A stretch of 64,000 nucleotides of DNA from VRUE01 sp045805805 (GTDB lineage: Bacteria > Actinomycetota > Thermoleophilia > Solirubrobacterales > 70-9). Location: the NCBI GenBank assembly GCA_045805805.1, contig JBJMKO010000133.1, positions 1 to 64,000 of the forward strand, read 5' to 3'. The notes under the pieces were generated by a model. That model made no database searches. It saw nothing but the letters and a program-made list of their open reading frames with translations, and was not told the origin of the DNA. A program made the position numbers and the translations under genes. Of this stretch, positions 31,858 to 40,428 are shown piece after piece; positions within the stretch are counted from its first letter, which is position 1, and each line of letters opens with the position of its first letter.

Positions 31858-32190
31858 CTAGTCGACCTCCAGGGTGATGGTGTCGTCCTCGATGGCTATC
31901 GGGAACGTCTGCACCGGGGCGAAGGCGGGGAGCGTCTTCGGCCTGCCGGTACTCAGGTCGAAGAGGGAGCCGTGACGCGGGCACTCGACGGTGCAGGTCG
32001 CCGGGTCGAACTCGCCCTCGGCGAGCGGGCCGTCGTCATGGGAGCAGCGGTCCTCGATCGCGTAGAGCGCCCCCTCGCAGTTGAAGACGCCGATCTTGAT
32101 CCCGTCGTGCTCGACCAGGCGCATGGCTCCGGGCGGCAGCTCAGCCGCCGGGCAGACCCCGATCTTGTTTGTGGTTGTGCCGTCCGTCAC
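31858..32190 (-). CDS. Rieske-type [2Fe-2S] ferredoxin in the SUF operon
   Basis: 110 residues from GTG 32190. Rieske ligands are C-S-H (DRCSHDDGPL) and C-x2-H (CPRHGSLFDLSTG). A small soluble ferredoxin, probably feeding electrons to cluster assembly or to a partner oxygenase. Start chosen at GTG because TACGCT lies 9 nt upstream and homology begins there; an open frame continues into an inverted repeat shared with the divergent VOC gene. First gene of Rieske-sufB-sufD. Confidence 0.9.
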   Translation of the reverse strand: MTDGTTTNKIGVCPAAELPPGAMRLVEHDGIKIGVFNCEGALYAIEDRCSHDDGPLAEGEFDPATCTVECPRHGSLFDLSTGRPKTLPAFAPVQTFPIAIEDDTITLEVD

Positions 32191-32254
32191 GTTATTCCTA
32201 GCGTACAGGTCGGATTTTAGCGACCTGAGAGGATCGCAGACCACGACCTTCCCC

Positions 32255-32307
32255 GCGAACTGCATCGACTTCTCCTCCTGGCAGAGGGAGAAGCCGATGC
32301 AGTTCGC
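32255..32307. repeat. Long inverted repeat between the Rieske and VOC genes
   Basis: Arms of about 24 nt around 32255-32278 and 32284-32307 pair at about 22 positions with a very short loop; both strands begin GCGAACTGCATCG. It sits in the divergent promoter region and reads as EKxMQFA in both directions, as if one 5' gene end had been duplicated in inverted orientation. Confidence 0.75.
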
Positions 32308-32326
32308 TCGACGATTGGAGATGAGC

Positions 32327-33121
32327 ATGAGCGAGTGGACGAGCTACGTGCCGGGGACCCCCTGCTGGGTCGACCTCGGCACCCCCGACATCGAGGCCTC
32401 GGCGCAGTTCTACGGCAATCTCTTCGGCTGGAGCGTCGAGGAGGGCGAGAACGCCGAGCAGACCGGCGGTTACCGCCAGGCGACCCTGCGCGGCAAGCCC
32501 GTAGCCGGCGTGATGCCGCTGATGCAGGAGGGCCAGTCGCCGGCCTGGTCGACCTACGTCTCGGTGGCCGATGCGGATGCCACCGCGGCCAAGGTCACCG
32601 AAGCGGGAGGCAGTGTCCTCGCCGAGCCGATGGACGTGATGGGCCTGGGCCGGATGGCGGTCTTCTCCGATCCGACGGGAGCAGTCTTTGGCATCTGGCA
32701 GCCAGGCAGCTTCATCGGCGCCGAACTCGTCAACGAGCCCAACACGCTCTCCTGGAACGAGCTCAACACCCGCGACACGGCCGCGGCGAAGGAGTTCTAC
32801 AGCGCGGTCTTCGGCTGGACCTACGAAGACATGGAGGTCGAGAACGTCGGCACCTACACCGGCCTGCAGGTCGACGGCAAAAGCGTCGGCGGCATGCTCG
32901 ACATCACCGGGCGCGTGCCCGACGAGGTGCCCGCCCACTGGCTCGCCTACTTCGCGGTCGAGGACACCGATGCGACCCTGGAGAAGCTGAAGGAGCTCGG
33001 CGGCAGCGTCAACTTCGGCCCGATCGACATCGTCGCCGGTCGCTTCGCCGTCGTGTCCGACCAGTTCGGCGCCGTCTTCGCGGTGATCAAGCCCAGCCCG
33101 ATGGAAGGCGACGCCGCCTAG
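32327..33121 (+). CDS. Two-domain VOC (glyoxalase/dioxygenase-fold) protein
   Basis: 264 residues from ATG 32327 (SD GGAG 6 nt upstream; the earlier ATG at 32321 would touch the SD). Two tandem vicinal-oxygen-chelate modules: GTPCWVDLGTPDIEASAQFYGNLFGWSVEE...FSDPTGAVFGIWQPGSF and NTLSWNELNTRDTAAAKEFYSAVFGWTYED...VVSDQFGAVFAVIKP. Relatives bind metals and small ligands; substrate unknown. It is the only plus-strand gene inside the SUF region and its stop lies 4 nt from the sufU stop. Confidence 0.9.
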   Translation: MSEWTSYVPGTPCWVDLGTPDIEASAQFYGNLFGWSVEEGENAEQTGGYRQATLRGKPVAGVMPLMQEGQSPAWSTYVSVADADATAAKVTEAGGSVLAEPMDVMGLGRMAVFSDPTGAVFGIWQPGSFIGAELVNEPNTLSWNELNTRDTAAAKEFYSAVFGWTYEDMEVENVGTYTGLQVDGKSVGGMLDITGRVPDEVPAHWLAYFAVEDTDATLEKLKELGGSVNFGPIDIVAGRFAVVSDQFGAVFAVIKPSPMEGDAA

Positions 33122-33125
33122 AGCG

Positions 33126-33563
33126 TCAGAGCGATCCGAGGTCGGCGGCCGCTTCGTCAGGGCTGCCGGCCTTGCCCTCGTCCTCCCATTCGGCGGGCTG
33201 GCCGAGGCTGGCGCTCTTCACGACCTTGAGGCCGAGCATCGCGCACTTCATCCGCGTCGCCGAGATCTCGATCCCGAGCAGATCGAGGACGAAGTCCCTG
33301 GGAAGGCGCAGCAGCTCCTCGCGCGTCTTGCCGGCCAGCTCGTCGGTGAGCAGCGAGGTCGCCGCGGTGGAGATCGCGCAGCCTTTGCCGTCGAAGGCGA
33401 TCTCGGCGACCCGGCCCTCATCGTCGAGTCGAATCGTCACGTGCTGCTCGTCGCCGCAGAAGGGATTGGTGTCCTCGAACTCGAGATCGGGGGAGTCCAG
33501 CCGCCCAAAGTTGTGCGGTCGCTTGTAGTGCTCGAGGATCTGGTCGCGGTAGAGCTCGTCCAT
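33126..33563 (-). CDS. sufU: Fe-S assembly zinc protein SufU
   Basis: 145 residues. Accepts sulfur from SufS. Zinc/sulfur ligands are visible as NPFCGD, GKGCAISTA and ATRMKCAMLGL, plus the conserved Asp in FCGDE. The N-terminus (MDELYRDQILEHYKRPHNFGRLDSPD) is typical. Start and sufS stop overlap by 1 nt. SufU-type, rather than SufE-type, transfer is usual in Actinomycetota and Firmicutes. Confidence 0.95.
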   Translation of the reverse strand: MDELYRDQILEHYKRPHNFGRLDSPDLEFEDTNPFCGDEQHVTIRLDDEGRVAEIAFDGKGCAISTAATSLLTDELAGKTREELLRLPRDFVLDLLGIEISATRMKCAMLGLKVVKSASLGQPAEWEDEGKAGSPDEAAADLGSL

Positions 33564-34828
33564 CAGAGGCCGAAGACTTTTCTGGCGTCGTGGAGGCCCT
33601 CGACCAGGCGGTCGATCTCCTCGGATGTGGTGTAGACGCCGAAGCTGGCCCGGGCGGTGGCGGCTATGCCGAGACGATCCATCAGGATCTGGGCGCAGTG
33701 GTGGCCGGCGCGGACGGCGACGCCGTGGCGGTCGAGGATCTCGGAGACGTCGTGGGCGTGGACGCCCTTCAGCTCGAAGGAGACCGGGCCGATCCGTTCC
33801 GGTCCCGGTGGGGGGCCAAAGATCCGCAGGCCCGGCACCTCGGCGAGGGCGTTCAGCGCGTAAGCGGCGATCTGGCGCTCGTGCTCAAGCACCGCGTCCA
33901 TCCCGAGGCCGTCGAGCCAGCGCAGCGCCGAGGCCATCCCGATCGCCTGCGCGATCGCCGGCGTACCCGCCTCGAAGCGGGCGGGGGGGTCGGCGTAGGT
34001 TGTGCCCTCGCGAGTCACCTTGCGGATCATCGAGCCGCCGCCGAGGAAGGGCGGCATCGCCCGCAACAGGTCGAGTTTTGTCCAAAGAGCCCCGATCCCG
34101 GTAGGCGCGTAGAGCTTGTGCCCGGTCAGCGCGTAGAAGTCGACGCCGAGCTCTGCCACGTCGATCGCGATCTTCGGCGCCGCCTGGGCGCCGTCGGCGA
34201 GGACCAGGGCCCCGGCCTCATGCGCCAGCCGCGAGATCTCGGCAAGTGGGTTCTCGGTGCCGAGCACGTTGGAGACGTGGGTGACCGCGACGAGCTTCGG
34301 ACCGCGTTCGAGCAGTGCCAGGTAGGCGTCCATGTCGAGCAGGCCGTCCTCGCCGACCGGCACCCAATCGATCTTCGCTCCGACCCGCTCGGCCAGCTGC
34401 TGCCAGGGGACGATGTTGGAGTGGTGCTCCATCTCGGTGAGGACGATCCGGTCCCCCTCGCCGACGTTGGCCTCGCCCCAGGCACGCGCGACGAGGTTGA
34501 TCGCCTCGGTCGCGTTGCGGACGAAGACGACCTCGCGCCGGTCGGCGGCACCGAGGTGGTCGGCGACCGTTGCCCGGGCACCCTCGTAGGCGGCCGTCGC
34601 CTCGGCCGAGAGCGTGTGCGAGCCGCGGTGGACGTTGGAGTGATGGGCGCGCTCATAGCGGTCGACCGCCTGGATCGAGGCCAGCACCCGCTGGGCGCTG
34701 GCGCCGCTGTCGAGGTATGCGACCGGTTGGCCGTGGACCTCCCGCTCCAGGGCGGGGAAGGCGGCGCGGACCTTCTCGATCGGGAACGACAGAGGGGAAG
34801 AGGAGCGCTTGGCGGTCGTCTGCTCCAT
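33563..34828 (-). CDS. sufS: Cysteine desulfurase SufS
   Basis: 421 residues, PLP-dependent; releases persulfide sulfur from cysteine for SufU. PLP Lys in LTGHKLYAPTGIGALW, catalytic Cys in VRAGHHCAQILMDRLG, and HHSNIVPWQQL, ADGAQAAPKIAIDV. Group II desulfurase length and motifs. Located between sufC (12 nt upstream) and sufU (1-nt overlap). Confidence 0.97.
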   Translation of the reverse strand: MEQTTAKRSSSPLSFPIEKVRAAFPALEREVHGQPVAYLDSGASAQRVLASIQAVDRYERAHHSNVHRGSHTLSAEATAAYEGARATVADHLGAADRREVVFVRNATEAINLVARAWGEANVGEGDRIVLTEMEHHSNIVPWQQLAERVGAKIDWVPVGEDGLLDMDAYLALLERGPKLVAVTHVSNVLGTENPLAEISRLAHEAGALVLADGAQAAPKIAIDVAELGVDFYALTGHKLYAPTGIGALWTKLDLLRAMPPFLGGGSMIRKVTREGTTYADPPARFEAGTPAIAQAIGMASALRWLDGLGMDAVLEHERQIAAYALNALAEVPGLRIFGPPPGPERIGPVSFELKGVHAHDVSEILDRHGVAVRAGHHCAQILMDRLGIAATARASFGVYTTSEEIDRLVEGLHDARKVFGL

Positions 34829-34840
34829 CGGTCCCCGAGG

Positions 34841-35617
<777 letters not shown>

Positions 35618-35644
35618 TCCGTTTCTGGTTTGGAAGTCTGCGCT

Positions 35645-36121
35645 TCAGGCGGCGGTGCCGACCGCTGCCCGGCGCTCACCGTGAGCGGCCGGGCGGCCGA
35701 ACTCGACCAGCTCGGCCAGCGTCGTGCCCGAGAGGGCTTTGGCGACGCCACCCTGCACGCGGGTCCAGAGCAGCTTGGTCGCGCAGGCGTGGTCGCCGTC
35801 GTCCTCGTGCGAGCAGAGCACTTTGCCGTCGGGCACGTCGTGGAAGCACTCCATCGGGGCGATCTGCCCTTCAAGCGCCTCGACCACCGCGTCCATCGTG
35901 ATCTCCCCGGCCGGTCTGGCGAGGCGGTAGCCGCCATGCGCCCCCCGGGTCGAGGTGACGAGGCCGGCCTTGCGCAGCTTCGCCACCAGATGCTCGAGGT
36001 AGGAGAGCGGCAGCCGCTCGGCCTCGGCGACGGCGCTGAGCGAGATCGGCGTCGAGCCGGGCTGGCGGCCCAGCTCGACCATCAGGCGGACGCCGTACTC
36101 TGCTTTGGTCGAGAACAACAT
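35645..36121 (-). CDS. Rrf2-family regulator of the SUF operon (SufR/IscR-like)
   Basis: 158 residues. Rrf2 winged helix (FSTKAEYGVRLMVELGRQPGSTPISLSAVAEAERLPLSYLEHLVAKLRKAGLVTSTRGAHGGYRLAR) and three Cys after the dimerisation helix (MECFHDVPDGKVLCSHEDDGDHAC) suited to ligate an Fe-S cluster. As first gene of the sufCSU block it should sense cluster status and repress it. TAGGAT lies 8 nt before ATG 36121, i.e. a near-leaderless start. The promoter faces htpX. Confidence 0.9.
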   Translation of the reverse strand: MLFSTKAEYGVRLMVELGRQPGSTPISLSAVAEAERLPLSYLEHLVAKLRKAGLVTSTRGAHGGYRLARPAGEITMDAVVEALEGQIAPMECFHDVPDGKVLCSHEDDGDHACATKLLWTRVQGGVAKALSGTTLAELVEFGRPAAHGERRAAVGTAA

Positions 36122-36200
36122 GGATCTAAATCCTACTGAAGCGGTCGGTTATGCAGCTTCGTCATAATCCAAAGACCAACCGAGGGAGACCTGAGCAGCG

Positions 36201-37061
36201 ATGACCACCACGAAGCAGTCGACATTCGGCGCGACGATCCGCACCACCATCCTGATGGCATCGCTGTCGGGGCTGCTGGTCGTGATCGGCTTCCTGATCG
36301 GCGGAGCGAGCACGGCGGCGTTCTTCCTGCTGATGGCCTTCGCGATCAATTTCTTCTCCTACTTCTTCAGCGACAAGATGGCGCTGGCGATGAGCGGCGC
36401 CAAACCGGTCACCGAATCGGAAGCGCCGAAGCTCTACGAGGCGGTGCGCGAACTGACGACCCGGGCGGGCCTGCCGATGCCGCGGCTCTTCGTGATCCCG
36501 CAGGACCAGCCCAACGCCTTCGCCACGGGCCGCAACCCGAAGCACTCGGCGGTCGCGGTCACCCGCGGCATCCTCAACCTGCTCTCCGACGACGAGCTGC
36601 GCGGCGTCCTCGCCCACGAGCTCACCCACATCCGCAACCGCGACATCCTGATCCAATCGGTCGCCTCGGCGATCGGCGCCGCGATCACCTACGTCGCCTA
36701 CATGCTGCTCTGGTTCGGCAACGACGACAACTCTCCGCTGGCGCTGGTCGGCCAGCTGGCGACATTCCTGCTGGCGCCGATTGCGGCCTCGGTCATCCAG
36801 CTGGCGATCTCGCGCCAACGCGAGTACGCCGCTGACGCGGGCGGGGCGGAAATCTGCGGCAACCCCGAGTCGCTGGCCAGCGCCCTGCTGCGCCTCGAGC
36901 AGGGGGCGACGGCACAGCCGATGCAGGTCAACCAGGCGGCAGAGCCCCTCTACATCGTCAAGCCCTTCTCCAGCAAGGGCATCGCCGGCCTCTTCTCGAC
37001 CCACCCCCCGATCGAGGAGCGGGTCAAAAGGCTGCGCCAGATGCGCCCGAGTCTGGGCTGA
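36201..37061 (+). CDS. htpX: HtpX membrane zinc metalloprotease
   Basis: 286 residues. Degrades misfolded membrane proteins. Two N-terminal membrane helices (TTILMASLSGLLVVIGFLIGG, AAFFLLMAFAINFFSYFF), zinc site HELTH (VLAHELTHIRNRD) with downstream Glu in REYAADAGG, two further helices (AAITYVAYMLLWF, LLAPIAASVIQLAI) and a C-terminal FSTHPPIEERVKRLR. ATG 36201 has an SD-like GAGGGAG. Complete. Confidence 0.96.
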   Translation: MTTTKQSTFGATIRTTILMASLSGLLVVIGFLIGGASTAAFFLLMAFAINFFSYFFSDKMALAMSGAKPVTESEAPKLYEAVRELTTRAGLPMPRLFVIPQDQPNAFATGRNPKHSAVAVTRGILNLLSDDELRGVLAHELTHIRNRDILIQSVASAIGAAITYVAYMLLWFGNDDNSPLALVGQLATFLLAPIAASVIQLAISRQREYAADAGGAEICGNPESLASALLRLEQGATAQPMQVNQAAEPLYIVKPFSSKGIAGLFSTHPPIEERVKRLRQMRPSLG

Positions 37062-37092
37062 GCGGCCGGTCCCGGCCCGCGTGAGGCACTCG

Positions 37093-37239
37093 CGCGGGAT
37101 TCTCGTTGCGCAGCCGTGGCATTCTGCGCGCCACGCGTTGCAGACAACTGGTTACGGTGCGATCATGGAGGCGATGACAAAGAGCTGGACCGACGAGAGG
37201 CTGGAAGAGCGGTTCGACCGCATCGACGATCGCTTCGAT
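37093..37239 (+). repeat. Tandem 147-bp direct repeat, unit 1
   Basis: Identical at 144 of 147 positions to 37550-37696 (offset 457). It covers about 72 nt of 5' non-coding DNA plus the first 25 codons of the coiled-coil gene, so promoter and start were duplicated together. Confidence 0.92.
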
Positions 37240-37488
37240 GGAATGGACCATCGCTTCGATGAGGTGGGCCGCCGTTTTGAGGCGACCGACCGGCGAATCG
37301 ATGAACTCGATCGGCGCTGCGAGCAGCGCTTCGACCGGGTCGACGCCCGCCTCGAACGCATCGACGCGCGTTTCGAACGCATGGACGAGCGCATGAACGA
37401 ACGTTTCGAAGCTCTGCACCAGCTTCTGCTCCGGCTCGGCGGCGTCGTGATCGCAGCTCTGATCGGACTCATTGCGACCCAGCTCTGA
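37165..37488 (+). CDS. Coiled-coil protein with C-terminal membrane helix, copy 1
   Basis: 107 residues from ATG 37165. A long heptad-like repeat, with FDR/RFD units every 7 residues (ERFDRIDDRFDGMDHRFDEVGRRFEATDRRIDELDRR...), forms a parallel coiled coil; the end LLRLGGVVIAALIGLIATQL is a tail anchor. Probably a membrane-tethered oligomer. Paralogue directly downstream (37622). Function unknown; not part of the htpX transcript by spacing (about 100 nt). Confidence 0.8.
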   Translation: MEAMTKSWTDERLEERFDRIDDRFDGMDHRFDEVGRRFEATDRRIDELDRRCEQRFDRVDARLERIDARFERMDERMNERFEALHQLLLRLGGVVIAALIGLIATQL

Positions 37489-37549
37489 ACCGCCGTCGGG
37501 CGATTGGCCGACTATCGGGGCGCGTCGCTCCGGCCCATCAGGCCACTTA

Positions 37550-37696
37550 CGCGAGATTCTCGTTGCGCAACCGTGGCATTCTGCGCGCCACGCGTTGCAG
37601 ACAACTGGTTACGGTGCGATCATGGAGGCGATGACAAAGAGCTGGACCGACGAGAGGCTGGAAGAGCGGTTCGACCGCATCGACGATCGGTTCGAT
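37550..37696 (+). repeat. Tandem 147-bp direct repeat, unit 2
   Basis: Second unit of the duplication described at 37093-37239; differs at three positions only. Downstream of it the two genes diverge in the middle and converge again in the C-terminal membrane helix. Confidence 0.92.
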
Positions 37697-37870
37697 CGCG
37701 TCGACGATCGGTTCGATCGCGTCGAATCGGACATCCGCGAGCTTCGAAGCGAAATGAAGACCGGATTCGGGCGCATCGACGACCGTTTCGACGCGCTGAA
37801 CCACACCCTTCTTCAGCTCGGCGGGGTCACCATCGCCGCGCTGCTCGGCCTGATCGCGACCCAGCTCTGA
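37622..37870 (+). CDS. Coiled-coil protein with C-terminal membrane helix, copy 2
   Basis: 82 residues from ATG 37622. Starts with the same 22 residues as copy 1, has fewer heptads (RIDDRFDRVDDRFDRVESDIRELRSEMKTGFGRIDDRFDALNHTLLQ) and the same tail anchor (LGGVTIAALLGLIATQL). Size difference is 25 residues, about 3.5 heptads. Retention of both copies with near-identical 5' regions suggests recent duplication or gene conversion. Confidence 0.8.
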   Translation: MEAMTKSWTDERLEERFDRIDDRFDRVDDRFDRVESDIRELRSEMKTGFGRIDDRFDALNHTLLQLGGVTIAALLGLIATQL

Positions 37871-37888
37871 GCTGGCCAGCCATCTCTC

Positions 37889-37905
37889 GCTATACTTTTT
37901 GAAGT
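37889..37905 (+). promoter_or_regulatory. Sulfur-gene promoter box upstream of moeB
   Basis: The 17-mer GCTATACTTTTTGAAGT, identical to 39433-39449 before cysM. It contains a TATACT -10 box (37891-37896) overlapping the dyad ACTT-tttg-AAGT. Transcription would start near 37903 with a leader of about 38 nt containing SD AGGAG (37932-37936). Confidence 0.65.
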
Positions 37906-37941
37906 AAAGTCTGATCGGAATTCAGGTATTTAGGAGATGGC

Positions 37942-39102
37942 ATGGCGACTGGCGCGCAGACCAAATCGGTGGTTGAGGAGATCGAGCCGTTCGAGGCGGC
38001 CCAAGAGATCGAGGGCGCCGACGTCGTCCTGATCGACACCCGCGAGCCGCACGAGTTCCAGGAGGCCCGCATCGAGGGCGGCAAGCTGGTGCCGCCGGGG
38101 TTGTTGCGCGACGAGATCGCTGCCGCGGCGCCCGACAAGTCTGCCCGCACGATCCTCTACTGCCGCAGCGGCAACCGCTCCTACAAGGCGGCCGAGCAGA
38201 TGGAAGCGCTCGGCTACACCGACGTTGCCTCGATGGCCGGCGGCATCCTCCTCTGGCAGGAGCAGGGGCTTCCCGTCGTCGCCACCGAGGGCATGAGCGC
38301 CGAGCAGCGGGACCGTTACTCCCGTCACACGCTGCTGCCTGAGGTCGGGGTCGAGGGCCAGCTGAAGATGCTGAACGCCAAGGTGCTGCTGCTCGGTGCC
38401 GGCGGGCTCGGCGCCCCCACCGCGCTCTACCTCGCCGCGGCCGGGATCGGCACGATCGGGCTCGTCGACGACGACGTGGTCGATGCCTCCAATCTGCAGC
38501 GCCAGGTGATCCACAACACCGAGCGGATCGGTGCCCCCAAGACCGAGTCGGCGCGGATCGCGATCGAAGCGCTGAACCCCGACGTGAAGGTCGTCGAGCA
38601 CCGCATCCGCCTCGACGCCGGGAACATCCTCGGGATCCTCGAGGACTACGACGTGATCGTCGATGGGGCCGACAACTTCCCCACCCGCTACCTGCTCAAC
38701 GACGCCTCGGTGCGGCTGCGCAAGCCGGTCGTCTCGGCCTCGATTCTCAGCTTCGACGGGCAGATCTCGACCTTCGTTCCCTTCGAGGGGCCCTGCTACC
38801 GCTGCCTGTACCCGACTCCGCCGCCGGCAGAGCTGGCGCCGAGCTGCTCCGCCAACGGCGTGCTCGGGGTGATGGCCGGGACGATGGGCACGCTGCAGGC
38901 CAACGAGGTGCTGAAGCTCGTTATCGGCATCGGTGAGCCGCTCGTCGGCCGCCTCCTTCTCTACGAGGCGCTGGGAACGCGCTTCACCGAGCTGAAGGTC
39001 CGCCGTGATCCCGAGTGCCCGATCTGCGGCCCCGACGCACCCGAGATCGACGAGTCGGAGATGGGCCAGTTCCCCGACTACGACCTCTTCTGCGCCGGAT
39101 AG
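37942..39102 (+). CDS. moeB: Rhodanese-E1 fusion: MoeB/MoeZ-like sulfur-carrier adenylyltransferase
   Basis: Adenylates the C-terminus of a sulfur carrier (probably CysO) and loads sulfur as thiocarboxylate. 386 residues. Residues 1-110 are a rhodanese domain with active loop CRSGNR; 115-386 are a ThiF/E1 domain: ATP site GAGGLGAPTALYL, arginine finger DNFPTRYLLND, catalytic Cys in LAPSCSANGVLGV, and zinc knuckles CYRC and CPIC. In MoeZ, MOCS3 and Uba4 the rhodanese is C-terminal; here it is N-terminal. SD AGGAG 5 nt before ATG. First gene of the CysO pathway cluster. Confidence 0.92.
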   Translation: MATGAQTKSVVEEIEPFEAAQEIEGADVVLIDTREPHEFQEARIEGGKLVPPGLLRDEIAAAAPDKSARTILYCRSGNRSYKAAEQMEALGYTDVASMAGGILLWQEQGLPVVATEGMSAEQRDRYSRHTLLPEVGVEGQLKMLNAKVLLLGAGGLGAPTALYLAAAGIGTIGLVDDDVVDASNLQRQVIHNTERIGAPKTESARIAIEALNPDVKVVEHRIRLDAGNILGILEDYDVIVDGADNFPTRYLLNDASVRLRKPVVSASILSFDGQISTFVPFEGPCYRCLYPTPPPAELAPSCSANGVLGVMAGTMGTLQANEVLKLVIGIGEPLVGRLLLYEALGTRFTELKVRRDPECPICGPDAPEIDESEMGQFPDYDLFCAG

Positions 39103-39121
39103 CCGGTAGGTTTCCCGCCTG

Positions 39122-39394
39122 ATGGCGACGATTCGCATCCCCAAGGTCCTGCAGACCCATACGGGTGGCCGGCCCGAGGTCGAGGCCGCCGGCTCCAACG
39201 TGGGGGAGGTGCTGCGGACGCTCACGGCCGCACACCCCGACACCGAGGCACAGCTTTTCGGCGAGGAGGGCGAGCTCAACCGCTACGTCAACGTCTATCT
39301 CAACGACGAAGACGTGCGGGTGCTGAACGGGCTCGACACCGCCGTGAGCGACAGCGACACCGTCGTCATCCTTCCCGCCATGGCCGGCGGTTGA
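39122..39394 (+). CDS. cysO: Sulfur-carrier protein CysO (ThiS/MoaD family)
   Basis: 90 residues ending VVILPAMAGG: the Gly-Gly end becomes the thiocarboxylate that donates sulfur to CysM. Ubiquitin-like fold: ATIRIPKVLQTHTGGRPEVEAAGSNVGEVLRTLTAAHPDTEAQLFGEEGELNRYVNVYLNDEDVRVLNGLDTAVSDSDTVVIL. Between moeB (19 nt) and cysM. TAGGTT lies 9 nt before the ATG, inside the moeB tail, so it may have its own promoter as well. Confidence 0.93.
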   Translation: MATIRIPKVLQTHTGGRPEVEAAGSNVGEVLRTLTAAHPDTEAQLFGEEGELNRYVNVYLNDEDVRVLNGLDTAVSDSDTVVILPAMAGG

Positions 39395-39432
39395 AAACCT
39401 TTTCGTAAAAAACCACGGCTGGCCGGCCCCTG

Positions 39433-39449
39433 GCTATACTTTTTGAAGT
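39433..39449 (+). promoter_or_regulatory. Sulfur-gene promoter box overlapping the cysM start
   Basis: The same 17-mer as at 37889-37905. Here TATACT (39435-39440) lies 7 nt before GTG 39448, so the dyad overlaps the start codon and the mRNA should be leaderless; no SD is present. Confidence 0.65.
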
Positions 39450-40410
39450 GTCGGGAGAGCTTCGAAATCGCCCCTGCGGGGGACGCTTCGGCAACATCGT
39501 CGAGTCGATCGGCAACACGCCGCTGGTCGAGCTTCCCCGCCTCTCTCCCAGCCCCGACGTCCGCATCTACGCCAAGCTCGAGGGCCACAACCCCACCGGC
39601 TCGGTCAAGGACCGCGTCGCCAAGTCGATGATCGAGACGGCCGAGGCCGAAGGCGCGATCGAGCCGGGCCAGACGATCCTCGAGCCGACCTCGGGCAACA
39701 CCGGCATCTCGCTGGCGATGATCTGCAGCCGCAAGGGCTACCCGGTCAAGGTCGTGATGCCCGACAACGTCACCGCGGAGCGCACCCAGCTGCTCGAGAT
39801 GTACGGGGCGGAGATCGTCTACTCCGAGGGCGCCAAGGGATCCAACGGCGCAGTGGAGGTGGCGCTGGAGATGGCCGAGGACCCCGGCTACTTCATGCCC
39901 TACCAGTACGGCAACGAGGCCAACCCGCTCGCCCACTACAACGGCACCGCGGTAGAGATCCTCGAAGAGCTCGACGAGGTAACCGCCTTCGTCGGCGGCC
40001 TCGGCACCGGTGGCACCTTGATGGGCAACGGGCGCCGGTTGAAGGAGGAAAACCCGGAGACGATCATCGTCGCCGCCGAGCCGATGCAGGGAGAGATGGT
40101 CCACGGCCTGCGCTCCCTCGACGACGGCTTCATCCCGCCGATCATCGACATCGCCCTGCTCGACCGCAAGATCATGGTCTCCAACCGCGACGCGGTCGTC
40201 TGGACGAGGAAGCTGCTCGATGAGGAGGGCATCTTCGCCGGTGTCTCCTCCGGCGCGATCGCCGCGATTGCGGTCCGCATCGCCGGCGAGCTGGAGAGCG
40301 GCAACATCGTCTTTCTGATCCCCGACGATGGCTGGAAGTACCTTTCGTCGGGGGTCTACACCAAGCCGATCGAGGAGATCGAGAACCTCGACTCGACTGT
40401 CTGGTGGTAG
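39448..40410 (+). CDS. cysM: O-phosphoserine sulfhydrylase CysM (CysO-dependent cysteine synthase)
   Basis: 320 residues from GTG 39448. PLP Lys in NPTGSVKDRVAKSM, substrate loop TSGNTGISLAM, phosphate-binding GGLGTGGTLMGNGR, and GVSSGA. VHGLRSLDDGFIPP keeps the Arg that in M. tuberculosis CysM recognises O-phosphoserine, which separates it from CysK. Uses CysO-thiocarboxylate to extend cysteine from CysO's C-terminus. Residues before about GGRFGNIVESIGNTPL are not conserved. Regulated by the box that overlaps its start. Confidence 0.93.
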   Translation: MSGELRNRPCGGRFGNIVESIGNTPLVELPRLSPSPDVRIYAKLEGHNPTGSVKDRVAKSMIETAEAEGAIEPGQTILEPTSGNTGISLAMICSRKGYPVKVVMPDNVTAERTQLLEMYGAEIVYSEGAKGSNGAVEVALEMAEDPGYFMPYQYGNEANPLAHYNGTAVEILEELDEVTAFVGGLGTGGTLMGNGRRLKEENPETIIVAAEPMQGEMVHGLRSLDDGFIPPIIDIALLDRKIMVSNRDAVVWTRKLLDEEGIFAGVSSGAIAAIAVRIAGELESGNIVFLIPDDGWKYLSSGVYTKPIEEIENLDSTVWW

Positions 40411-40428
40411 TTCGGTCGGCCAGCTGAG

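Noticed and set aside
37930..39279. 449-codon minus-strand frame over moeB and cysO
   Set aside because: Antisense shadow; the plus-strand proteins carry all motifs.
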